From NCBI RefSeq assembly GCF_018687785.1, contig NZ_LTBL01000001.1, positions 1,045,780-1,109,779 of the forward strand: a stretch of 64,000 nt of DNA, read 5' to 3'. The DNA is from Methanovulcanius yangii (GTDB lineage: Archaea; Halobacteriota; Methanomicrobia; Methanomicrobiales; Methanomicrobiaceae). The position numbers and the translations under genes are program-made. The notes beneath the pieces are model-generated. The model was given only the letters and a program-made list of their open reading frames with translations, was not told the DNA's origin and searched no databases. Shown in pieces: positions 1 through 7,423 of this stretch (position 1 is its first letter; each line of letters begins with the position of its first letter).

Positions 1-2
1 TT

Positions 3-1058
3 CCGACAGGCATCGGAACAAAAAGTCCGCTCAGGGTTTCCGACCAGGATCTCGATGCCATGATGACCGAAGGAGCATCATGGGCGGTGAACCAGGGGTA
101 TGGATTGAAAGGAGATGTCACCCGATGTGAGGAGCAGGGATCCATCGATGGGGCAGACAGCACCCATGTGAGTGGAAAAGCCCGCGCGCGGGGTCGTCCA
201 CAGTGCGGGACCCTCGGAGCAGGGAACCATTTTCTCGAGATCCAGTCCGTCGAGGAGATCTTTGACCCGGTGGCAGCAGAGGCATTCGGTATTGCACAGG
301 GACAGGTATGTGTGATGATCCATTGCGGTTCTCGCGGGCTGGGACACCAGATATGCACAGACCATATTGCAATCCTTGAAAAGGCAGCAAAAAAATACGG
401 CATTTCCCTGCCGGACCCACAACTGGCCTGCGCCCCCATCACCAGTCCGGATGGCGAGGCATACTTCGGCGCCATGGCATGCGCCGCCAACTATGCGTGG
501 GCCAACCGCCAGATGATTACCCATTTCACAAGGGAAATCATCGCACGTCAATTCTCTGTCGATTATGAAGAGATGCCCCTCATTTATGATGTCGCCCACA
601 ATGTGGCCAAATTTGAAGAACACATGGTAGATGGGAAGAAAAAGAAACTCTGTGTTCACCGGAAAGGGGCAACACGTGCATTCGGTCCCGGCAATCATGA
701 CCTGCCGCCGGGATGTGAGGAGATCGGCCAGCCCGTTCTTATCCCCGGGAGTATGGGAACGTCCTCGTTTATCCTCAAAGGGACACAGACGGCAATGGAC
801 AGGACATTCGGCAGCACCTGCCACGGAGCAGGCCGGGTCCTCTCTCGATCCCAGGCCAAGAAGCACATCGACGGTGGAGACATCCGTGACCGGCTGGGGC
901 ACCAGGGCATCAGCGTAAAGGCCACCAGCAACAAGGTAATTGCAGAAGAGGCGCCCGACGCATACAAACCATCCAGTGAAGTGGTCAGGGTGGTCCATGA
1001 GGCAGGACTGTCCCTCCGTGTTGCGCGGCTCGAACCGAAAGGAGTGATCAAAGGATGA
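3..1058 (+). CDS. rtcB: RNA-splicing ligase RtcB, 5'-truncated by the window edge
   Basis: GTP- and Mn-dependent RNA ligase that joins tRNA halves after intron removal and repairs RNA. The open frame runs in from before the window: the first full codon is at 3 and reads PTGIGTKSPLRVSDQDL, so the real start is upstream. Family motifs seen are GTLGAGNHFLEIQ, HCGSRGLGHQ (metal site) and CHGAGR, whose His is the guanylated residue in known RtcB proteins. The C-terminus is complete. The next gene overlaps the stop by four bases (ATGA), so the two are probably co-translated. Relevant locally, because the window carries an intron-containing tRNA-Met whose exons RtcB would join. Confidence 0.95.
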   Translation, partial: PTGIGTKSPLRVSDQDLDAMMTEGASWAVNQGYGLKGDVTRCEEQGSIDGADSTHVSGKARARGRPQCGTLGAGNHFLEIQSVEEIFDPVAAEAFGIAQGQVCVMIHCGSRGLGHQICTDHIAILEKAAKKYGISLPDPQLACAPITSPDGEAYFGAMACAANYAWANRQMITHFTREIIARQFSVDYEEMPLIYDVAHNVAKFEEHMVDGKKKKLCVHRKGATRAFGPGNHDLPPGCEEIGQPVLIPGSMGTSSFILKGTQTAMDRTFGSTCHGAGRVLSRSQAKKHIDGGDIRDRLGHQGISVKATSNKVIAEEAPDAYKPSSEVVRVVHEAGLSLRVARLEPKGVIKG

Positions 1059-1633
1059 TTCGGAAAGGCGGACTTGCATGGGACTGTGCAACCCCGTTTA
1101 AGCGGTATATTGAAGATTGTGGCGTACAGTGCGAACTGATAACCCCCCAGATGATGGCGGCACCCTATTACAGGGGAAAAATGGTTTCCATGATCATCCC
1201 GACTGGTTTCGGGAACCTTGCCTACTCCAGTCTTCTTCCTGCCCTCAGGGCTTCTTCAAAAAGAATCGAAAAATTCCTGAAAAACGGCGGGAACCTCCTG
1301 GTTTTCGGCGCGATGTCACCGAAACCGGATGCATATGACTGGATGCCGGTCCCGGTCACCTACGTCAATGAATATTTTTCCACACCGGTTGTAGTGGACC
1401 CTCACAACCCCCATGCCAGGATAATGGATGATTTCGATCTTTCCTCAATAGAGTGCGATGGCTATTTCAGTGAATTTTGCGGAGAGGTTCTCGCGACCAC
1501 CGATGATGGGCGTGCCATCATGATTTCCAATGAGATAGGAAAAGGCACACTCCTCGTTGCTTCACTGCATGAATACCCGTCACGCGGATTTATCAGTGGT
1601 TTTTCCTCCGGTGAAACAGAAACCTTATTTTAA
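1055..1633 (+). CDS. Conserved hypothetical protein, possibly amidotransferase-like fold
   Basis: 192 residues, not recognised with confidence. It starts with ATGA overlapping the rtcB stop. Alternating hydrophobic strands (VSMIIPTGF, NLLVFGAM, TLLVASLHE) and the helix RIEKFLKNGGNLLVFG resemble the class I glutamine-amidotransferase-like domain found at the N-terminus of eukaryotic biotin-protein ligases. No Cys-His-Glu triad could be placed. The setting between rtcB and a DUF2111/birA pair hints at a link to the biotin genes, but that is inference. The last residues (GFSSGETETLF) look like a free tail. Real gene: it has normal codon use and tight coupling. Confidence 0.75.
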   Translation: MIRKGGLAWDCATPFKRYIEDCGVQCELITPQMMAAPYYRGKMVSMIIPTGFGNLAYSSLLPALRASSKRIEKFLKNGGNLLVFGAMSPKPDAYDWMPVPVTYVNEYFSTPVVVDPHNPHARIMDDFDLSSIECDGYFSEFCGEVLATTDDGRAIMISNEIGKGTLLVASLHEYPSRGFISGFSSGETETLF

Positions 1634-1679
1634 TTCAGCATTCTTTTTAGATTTACCAAGCAGATGTGAGGTATCCGTG

Positions 1680-2102
1680 ATGAGTTCATACGTTCTGTCC
1701 ATTGATTCCGGTCCTGAGGACCTGACTGCACTTGCCCTGTGCATTCACGAACTGGTAAACAGGCTGCCGATAACCGCAAGGTCGCTGAATAAGAAAGGGG
1801 TCCGAATCGAGAGTGGCCATGTCGTGGAGATGGACTACACCGGTCCTGTGCTTGAAACTGCAATGAGAGAGAACAGGACATTAAAAAATGTCCCGGAGTC
1901 CGGGGCCTATAAGGGTGTTCCGGTCATCGTTGCACCCCTTCACGGTCCGGGCGGGGAAGTGATTGGTGCCATCGGCCTGGTGGACATTACCGGCATATTC
2001 GATCTGGGTACCCTGATGGAACACCAGTCTATGATTATGAAACAGGTCTGCGGCAAGGACCCCTGCCCCTTGCCGACCGAACTCATCGATGCCAAGAAGT
2101 GA
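1680..2102 (+). CDS. DUF2111-like methanogen protein
   Basis: 140 residues when started at the ATG at 1680; the open frame is longer upstream but overlaps the preceding gene and lacks family-like sequence there. Hydrophobic blocks VPVIVAPLHGP and GEVIGAIGLVDITGIFD look like a small ligand-binding or GAF-like fold. I associate this pattern with DUF2111, a family found mainly in methanogens with no known function, but I could not verify it by search. The stop overlaps the next gene as TGATG, so translation is coupled to birA. A role in sensing or using biotin, or in pyruvate carboxylase function, is suggested only by position. Confidence 0.7.
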   Translation: MSSYVLSIDSGPEDLTALALCIHELVNRLPITARSLNKKGVRIESGHVVEMDYTGPVLETAMRENRTLKNVPESGAYKGVPVIVAPLHGPGGEVIGAIGLVDITGIFDLGTLMEHQSMIMKQVCGKDPCPLPTELIDAKK

Positions 2103-3088
2103 TGACAATGATTGAGGCAGCATTCAGAGTACTCAAGGTTCTTGAAGAATCGGACACTCCCATCTCGGGAGAGGAGATCAGCAAACAACTCGACATCAGC
2201 AGGTCAGCGGTATGGAAACACGTGCAAGAGCTCCGCAGTTACGGGTATGAGATTGCGTCCTCGCGTGCAGAGGGATACGATCTGATTGCATCCCCCGACC
2301 GTCTGCTTCCGTATGAGATTGAAAAGCACCTAAAAACCTGGCACATCGGGCGGTATTTTGATTATCATGACAGCGTTCCCTCAACAATCGGGGTTGCAAA
2401 GGAACTCTGCAGGAACAAAAATCCTTCTGAGCTGCACGGCATGGTCGTCATCGCGGAGGAGCAGTCGGGAGGAGTCGGCCGTCTTGGTCGTGCATGGTAT
2501 TCCCCGCGGGGCGGGATCTGGACCACCATCATCCTTCGTCCTGCCATCCCCGTCGACCATGTCTTCATGGTAACGATGGCAGCTTCCATCGCCGTTGCAC
2601 GCACCATCCGCAAATTCTGTGGTGCCGGGGCGCTGATCAAATGGCCAAACGACATATATATCGGCAATGAAAAGATTGCCGGCGTACTTCAGGAAATTTC
2701 GGCAGAGGCGGAAACGGTCAATTACTGCCTGCTGAGCATCGGGATCGATGCCAACATATCGGAAGAACAGCTCCCATCGGGAGTCAAGACGCCCATCACC
2801 ACCCTCTTCAGGGCCTGTGGCGCGCCGGTAGACAGGGCACGGTTCCTTGCACAGCTCCTCAGGGAATTCGAGACAAGATATAGGGAAATCGAATCGGGTG
2901 AATACCATACCATTGCCCGTGAATGGAAGAGCCTGTCACTCACGCTCGATAAGAGAGTGAAGATAACAACGCCACGCAAATCCTTCGAAGGAGAGGCCAT
3001 CGACATCGACGAGTATGGTGCACTCATTGTGAGGAAGGATAACGGAAAAGTGGAACGGGTTTTTTCAGGAGACTGCACACCGGCCTGA
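2102..3088 (+). CDS. birA: Biotin-protein ligase with DNA-binding domain (BirA)
   Basis: Bifunctional BirA of 328 residues. An N-terminal winged helix (residues about 3-60, with EEISKQLDISRSAVWKHVQEL as the HTH) precedes the ligase domain, with GGVGRLGRAW for the biotinyl-AMP loop and IKWPNDIYI carrying the catalytic Lys; a small C-terminal beta domain follows. It would biotinylate the Lys of PycB encoded downstream and repress biotin uptake genes. The start is ATG 2102, overlapping the previous stop; a GTG one codon upstream and an ATG at 2108 are alternatives. A BirA-like operator lies just after its stop, in front of bioY. Confidence 0.95.
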   Translation: MTMIEAAFRVLKVLEESDTPISGEEISKQLDISRSAVWKHVQELRSYGYEIASSRAEGYDLIASPDRLLPYEIEKHLKTWHIGRYFDYHDSVPSTIGVAKELCRNKNPSELHGMVVIAEEQSGGVGRLGRAWYSPRGGIWTTIILRPAIPVDHVFMVTMAASIAVARTIRKFCGAGALIKWPNDIYIGNEKIAGVLQEISAEAETVNYCLLSIGIDANISEEQLPSGVKTPITTLFRACGAPVDRARFLAQLLREFETRYREIESGEYHTIAREWKSLSLTLDKRVKITTPRKSFEGEAIDIDEYGALIVRKDNGKVERVFSGDCTPA

Positions 3089-3098
3089 CCCCTTTTTC

Positions 3099-3130
3099 TT
3101 GTCAACCAACAAAAATATTGAGGTTGACAT
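3099..3130. promoter_or_regulatory. Predicted BirA operator overlapping the bioY start
   Basis: An inverted repeat TTGTCAACC - 14 bases - GGTTGACAT. This matches the published BirA signal of bacteria and archaea (TTGTAAACC, 14-15 bases, GGTTTACAA) with the same spacing and one symmetric change in each arm plus one at the edge. The right arm covers the Shine-Dalgarno (GAGGT, 3120-3124) and the first bases of the bioY ATG at 3129. Bound holo-BirA would block bioY and the downstream transporter genes. The match and spacing are seen directly; binding is inferred. Confidence 0.8.
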
Positions 3131-3638
3131 GTACGGGAATGAACAAAAGAGCCAGTTGATAGCCCTTACAGCGACATTCGTTGCCTTAATCACGGTAGGT
3201 GCGTGGATCTCCGTCCCTCTTCCTCCCGTGCCGCTGACCCTCACGACCTTCTTTGTACTCCTTGCAGGCGTGATCATGAAGCGGTATGCAGCGATTCCGG
3301 CCGCGCTGTACCTCGTACTTGGGGCCCTGAATATCCCGGTCTTCCACAACGGGCTTGCTGGAATTGGAGTCATCCTCGGCCCTACCGGGGGATTTATCGT
3401 AGGATTTATCCCGGCAGCCCTGATAGTCGGTCTCGCCTATGAGAAAAAGGACCGCACGCTCCGCATCATGGGCATCTTCGTCGCAACGGTTCTGATATAT
3501 GCCTTCGGGGTAGCATGGTTATCCTTCTCGACGGGGATTGCCCTTGCAGAGGCGATTCTGCTGGGGGTAGTGCCGTTTCTTATAGGAGACGCCCTGAAGG
3601 GGGTTGCCGTCTACTACATCGGAGAACGAATCGAATGA
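3129..3638 (+). CDS. bioY: Biotin transporter substrate-binding subunit BioY
   Basis: Membrane S-component of an energy-coupling-factor (ECF) importer that binds biotin; 169 residues with about six hydrophobic segments. Typical BioY features are the N-terminal LIALTATFVALITVGAWI helix, PLPPVPLTLTTFFVLLAG and the glycine-rich loop GPTGGFIVGF. The start is ATG 3129, preceded by GAGGT, although the open frame reaches a TTG at 3099. It is followed by two ATPase genes and a permease with overlapping ends, so this is a complete transporter operon, unlike solitary BioY. Predicted to be repressed by BirA through the overlapping operator. Confidence 0.95.
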   Translation: MYGNEQKSQLIALTATFVALITVGAWISVPLPPVPLTLTTFFVLLAGVIMKRYAAIPAALYLVLGALNIPVFHNGLAGIGVILGPTGGFIVGFIPAALIVGLAYEKKDRTLRIMGIFVATVLIYAFGVAWLSFSTGIALAEAILLGVVPFLIGDALKGVAVYYIGERIE

Positions 3639-4327
3639 TCATATGTACCGACCTTGCATTCCGAACAATCACCATTGACAGGCTTGCCATACCTCCGGGG
3701 CATGCCTGTGTCATCGGGCCCAACGGGAGCGGGAAATCAACACTCCTCTCATTATTTGCCGGTATCGAGTTGCCGGAAAAGGGGGCCATCAACATCGATG
3801 ATGAGGCTCCGCGCAGGATGGATGTAGGATGGGTCGGCGAATTTCCTGAAGACAACCTCATCTTCAGGACCGTGCATGACGAAATTGCATCCGCACTCCG
3901 TTTTCGGCACCTTCCCCCTGAAATGATTGAACAGCGGATAGAAGGAGCTCTTCACGACATTGGTCGGGAGGACCTGATATCGGCACAGTGCAGGGAGCTC
4001 TCCGGCGGGGAAAAAGCACTCGTTGCTCTTGCGGCAGCCATTGCCGTTCGTCCGGGGGTTCTTGTGCTGGATGAAATCGACTCGCATCTCGATCGGGAGA
4101 CGGCCGAGCAGGTGCAGCGAATACTGCCATCGTTTGCCTGTACATACATCCTCCAGTCGACCCAGGACATGGATACCGCCTCCGGGGCGGATTATCTGAT
4201 ATATATGGAGCACGGCACTGTCCGGCATTTCGGAACACCGGAGGAGATCTTCCCCAAACTCGTAGATACTCCCTTCTATCCCACCCTCTGGAGGTTTGCA
4301 GGATGCAACTCATTCTTGATGGGGTGA
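3635..4327 (+). CDS. ECF transporter ATPase, first copy (EcfA/BioM type)
   Basis: 230-residue ABC ATPase that powers biotin uptake. Walker A GPNGSGKST at residues 28-36, a signature LSGGEKALVALAAA and Walker B VLVLDE with following IDSHLD are all intact. The ATG at 3635 overlaps the bioY stop by four bases, and the last 25 bases overlap the next ATPase gene. It pairs with the downstream ATPase to give a heterodimer, as in ECF modules with EcfA and EcfA'. A generic EcfA role serving several S-components cannot be excluded, but co-location with bioY favours biotin. Confidence 0.9.
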   Translation: MIICTDLAFRTITIDRLAIPPGHACVIGPNGSGKSTLLSLFAGIELPEKGAINIDDEAPRRMDVGWVGEFPEDNLIFRTVHDEIASALRFRHLPPEMIEQRIEGALHDIGREDLISAQCRELSGGEKALVALAAAIAVRPGVLVLDEIDSHLDRETAEQVQRILPSFACTYILQSTQDMDTASGADYLIYMEHGTVRHFGTPEEIFPKLVDTPFYPTLWRFAGCNSFLMG

Positions 4328-5001
4328 CCCTTGCCAGAAAAAACTGGAAGCTTTCGGCAGAGGGCGCTTTTCAGGAGGGTATTCACCTGATCAGTGGGAG
4401 AGTGGGAAGTGGTAAGAGCAGTCTTGCACAGGCAATCGCCGGTATGATGGCCCCGACATCAGGAAGCATTCTCTTCAGGGATATCGAGAGGCACACCCTT
4501 TCAATGCAGTTTCCCGAATATCACACCACCGGACACCTCGTCCGGGACGAAATCAGGTCATGGGGACTGGAACCGGAAAGAATCTGCATGGAGGCCGGGC
4601 TTCAGGGGCGGGAATATGAACGTTCCTTCGCCCTCTCCCGCGGGGAACTCAAGCGTCTTCATATGAGCTGCATCCTTGCAGGCAAACGGGACCTTCTGAT
4701 CCTTGACGAACCGTTTTCAACCCTTGATCCCGAGTGGAAACGCCGGATCTGTCGGAAATTGTATTCACACCATCCACCGATCACCCTTATCTTCACCCAT
4801 GAACAGGCGGTGCTGCCGCGTGTTGATTACCTTTGGGAAATTCATGAAGGACATCTTCACAACCGGGGAAAGGTTCCCGAGGCAATTCCATCGTGGAGAG
4901 GTGCTCCCCGGTACATCGAGGAGGCGCTCAGGCGCGGGGTGGTTCCGGAAAATATCACAGTTGAGGATACGCAGGAGGCCCTATGCAGGATGCACGACTG
5001 A
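4303..5001 (+). CDS. ECF transporter ATPase, second copy
   Basis: 232-residue ABC ATPase. Walker A GRVGSGKSS lies at residues 32-40 and Walker B LLILDEP is followed by FSTLDPEW. The signature is altered: ALSRGELKRL replaces LSGGE. Such asymmetry is common in heterodimeric ABC ATPases where one composite site is weak. The gene starts inside the end of the preceding ATPase gene (25-base overlap), and its own end overlaps ecfT by 19 bases, which suggests translational coupling and a fixed 1:1:1 product ratio. Confidence 0.9.
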   Translation: MQLILDGVTLARKNWKLSAEGAFQEGIHLISGRVGSGKSSLAQAIAGMMAPTSGSILFRDIERHTLSMQFPEYHTTGHLVRDEIRSWGLEPERICMEAGLQGREYERSFALSRGELKRLHMSCILAGKRDLLILDEPFSTLDPEWKRRICRKLYSHHPPITLIFTHEQAVLPRVDYLWEIHEGHLHNRGKVPEAIPSWRGAPRYIEEALRRGVVPENITVEDTQEALCRMHD

Positions 5002-5624
5002 GGATTTTCAGCACATTTCTTCTCTCCTGTGCCGCGTTTTCTTCAATAGGCGGTGCCGTACTGGTCTTCGGGTGGTGGCTGATTTTTGCGCGGGACCGGC
5101 GAAATCTTCCCCGTCGACGGACTGCATTCATCATCTTCGGAACGCTCGGCCTCGTCGCGCTCTTTACCACGCTCGTCGGTGGGGACGGAACAGGATATCT
5201 CCTTCGCCTTTCAGTTGTGATGCTCATCGCTTTCTGGGCCTTCGGGGGCGGGGCAGGAGAGGAGCTCTTCGATGTTGCTGTCTGGGCATTTGGCAACAGA
5301 TGGGGATTTGACATTGGTCTGGCGGCAGACATGGCCCTCGGTTCCCTCGGTCGAATTGAAGATGACATCACCCTAACACGTCACGCCATCGCGATGAAGG
5401 GGACGACAGGGCCGGTGCGCTCACTTGTGCCACTGGGTGTTTCGGTTGTTCTGGTACAGATTCGAAGGGCGGGGTGCCAGGCAAAGACCCTCGCTGTCAG
5501 AGGGTACGATTCCGGAGGAACATATGTTCCCCGTTTCTCGACGGGAAAAGAAGATTTTGTGGGATTTTTCGCCTCAATCCTTATTATTATCGCTCTTTTA
5601 GGGTCTTTCGTGAGTTATTTATAG
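4983..5624 (+). CDS. ECF transporter transmembrane subunit EcfT (BioN type)
   Basis: 213-residue integral membrane protein that couples the two ATPases to BioY. Four to five hydrophobic stretches are visible (for example FLLSCAAFSSIGGAVLVFGWWLIFA and ILIIIALLGSFVSYL). The cytoplasmic coupling helix with Ala-Arg-Gly-like motifs is represented by VQIRRAGCQAKTLAVRGYD near residue 170. It starts within the end of the preceding ATPase gene and closes the birA-bioY-ECF run. Its stop codon lies inside the predicted TATA box of pycB. Confidence 0.85.
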   Translation: MQDARLRIFSTFLLSCAAFSSIGGAVLVFGWWLIFARDRRNLPRRRTAFIIFGTLGLVALFTTLVGGDGTGYLLRLSVVMLIAFWAFGGGAGEELFDVAVWAFGNRWGFDIGLAADMALGSLGRIEDDITLTRHAIAMKGTTGPVRSLVPLGVSVVLVQIRRAGCQAKTLAVRGYDSGGTYVPRFSTGKEDFVGFFASILIIIALLGSFVSYL

Positions 5625-5625
5625 C
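5615..5625 (+). promoter_or_regulatory. Predicted TATA box of the pycBA operon
   Basis: The sequence TTATTTATAGC has the archaeal TATA-box look and lies about 65-70 bases before the pycB ATG. Transcription from about 5645-5650 would leave a leader of roughly 40 bases holding the GAGGTG ribosome-binding site. It overlaps the ecfT stop codon, so pycBA probably has its own promoter while also being reachable by read-through from the biotin transport genes. Confidence 0.5.
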
Positions 5626-5686
5626 TTCAGGAGGTAAGTAATTAGAGGCTTGATCTGTCTATTTCCCGGCCCCCGTGAGGTGGAAT

Positions 5687-7423
5687 ATGAGTTTTAATCC
5701 TGTAAAGATCACAGATACGACCCTGAGGGATGCACATCAGTCTCTCATTGCAACCCGGCTCAGGACCGAAGATATGCTTGAGCTGGCCCGCGAGATTGAT
5801 ACCATCGGGTTTTTTTCCGTTGAGGCATGGGGAGGTGCAACATTTGACAGTGCCATCCGGTATCTCAACGATGACCCCTGGGAGCGCCTTCGTGACCTCC
5901 ACGAGGCACTCCCCCATACCCCTGTACAAATGCTTCTGAGGGGTCAGAACCTCGTTGGCTACCGCCATTACCCGGATGACGTTGTTGAAAAGTTTGTTGA
6001 GGCCGCCGGCAGAAACGGTGTCGGCGTATTCCGCGTCTTCGATGCACTCAATGATCTTCGAAATATGCAGAAATCGATGGAGACCGTAAAAGACATCGGT
6101 GCACATCTCCAGGGCACAATATGCTATACCACCAGCCCGGTGCACTCTACTGCGGGATTCATTGAGATGGCACGGGAACTCTATGCGATGGAATGCGATT
6201 CCATCTGCATCAAGGATATGGCCGGCCTCATCATGCCGGAAGCGGCAAGGGACCTTATCACCGGAATAAAAGAGGAAATAGACATTCCGGTCGACTTGCA
6301 TTCCCATTCCACCTCTGGAATCTCCCCCATGAGTTACCAGGCGGCAATCGAAGCAGGAGTGGATATCCTTGACACTGCGATGTCCCCCTTTGCGATGGGC
6401 ACGTCACAACCCCCGACTGAGAGTATCGTCGCAAGTCTGGCAGGCACTTCCCGCGATACCGGCATTGATCTGATGAAACTCAGGAAGGTTCGTAATATCT
6501 GTCTGCGGCTCAGGAGCAAATATGAGACTCTCCTTAACCCGATCTCCGAGCGGGTTGACAGCGACGTCCTGATTTACCAGCTGCCGGGCGGCATGATTTC
6601 CAACTTGGTCTCCCAGCTCAAGGAACAGGACGCATTGAACCGTCTTGAGGAGGTCCATCAGGAAATACCCCGCGTTCGCGAGGATCTCGGATACCCACCG
6701 CTCGTCACCCCCACCTCACAGATCGTAGGGACCCAGGCGGTTCTCAACGTACTGATGGATGGCGAGAGGTATTCCAATGTCACCAAGGAAGTCCGTGACT
6801 ATGTCCACGGGATGTACGGCAAACCCCCTGCACCCATCCCCGATGAGATACGCCAGAAGATCATCGATGGCGAGGAACAGTTCACGGGCAGGCCTGCCGA
6901 TCTTCTTGAACCAGCCTATGAAAAAATGAAGAAGGAGGCCGAGAAGGAGGGATTTGTCAGGAAGGAAGAGGATATCCTGACATACATTCTCTATCCGGCA
7001 ATTGCCCCCTCCTTCCTGCGGGGCGAACGCTCGTCCGAACCGATCCCGAAGAAGGTAGATACTTCCGTGCCTTCAGCCGGAGGTATCCCTGCGATGATGG
7101 AGGTTGAGGTTGACGGCGAGATATTTGCAGTCAGAATCCTCTCAGTGGACGGTGGAGCGATCGAGCAGACGGGAGCGATGGGTGCAAAGCAGATCCCACG
7201 CACGGCCATCGAGGGCGGTGTGAAGAGTAATATCCAGGGGATGGTGCTGAAGATCGAAACCAGTATCGGCAGCCAGGTACAGGCAGGCGACACCCTCGTC
7301 GTCCTGGAGGCGATGAAGATGGAAAATCCCATCAAGGCTCCGTCCGCAGGAAAGATTACCGATATCTTTGTTGATGTGGGAGATTCGGTCCAGAACGGTG
7401 ATGTGCTTCTGGTGATTGAATGA
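5687..7423 (+). CDS. pycB: Pyruvate carboxylase subunit B (carboxyltransferase and biotin carrier)
   Basis: Transfers carboxyl from carboxybiotin to pyruvate, giving oxaloacetate; methanogens use this to feed the incomplete TCA pathway. 578 residues from ATG 5687 (RBS GAGGTG). The N-terminal two thirds form the TIM barrel that starts ITDTTLRDAHQSL, with the metal ligand region HSHSTSGISPM; a linker follows and then a C-terminal biotinyl domain with EAMKMEN, where Lys at about residue 544 is the biotin site. Domain order matches archaeal PycB and oxaloacetate decarboxylase alpha subunits; the adjacent pycA argues for carboxylase. Its modifying enzyme BirA is encoded 2.6 kb upstream. Confidence 0.95.
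   Translation: MSFNPVKITDTTLRDAHQSLIATRLRTEDMLELAREIDTIGFFSVEAWGGATFDSAIRYLNDDPWERLRDLHEALPHTPVQMLLRGQNLVGYRHYPDDVVEKFVEAAGRNGVGVFRVFDALNDLRNMQKSMETVKDIGAHLQGTICYTTSPVHSTAGFIEMARELYAMECDSICIKDMAGLIMPEAARDLITGIKEEIDIPVDLHSHSTSGISPMSYQAAIEAGVDILDTAMSPFAMGTSQPPTESIVASLAGTSRDTGIDLMKLRKVRNICLRLRSKYETLLNPISERVDSDVLIYQLPGGMISNLVSQLKEQDALNRLEEVHQEIPRVREDLGYPPLVTPTSQIVGTQAVLNVLMDGERYSNVTKEVRDYVHGMYGKPPAPIPDEIRQKIIDGEEQFTGRPADLLEPAYEKMKKEAEKEGFVRKEEDILTYILYPAIAPSFLRGERSSEPIPKKVDTSVPSAGGIPAMMEVEVDGEIFAVRILSVDGGAIEQTGAMGAKQIPRTAIEGGVKSNIQGMVLKIETSIGSQVQAGDTLVVLEAMKMENPIKAPSAGKITDIFVDVGDSVQNGDVLLVIE

Noticed and set aside
78-1091. 337-codon open frame opposite rtcB
   Set aside because: Shadow frame: the plus strand encodes RtcB with all family motifs.
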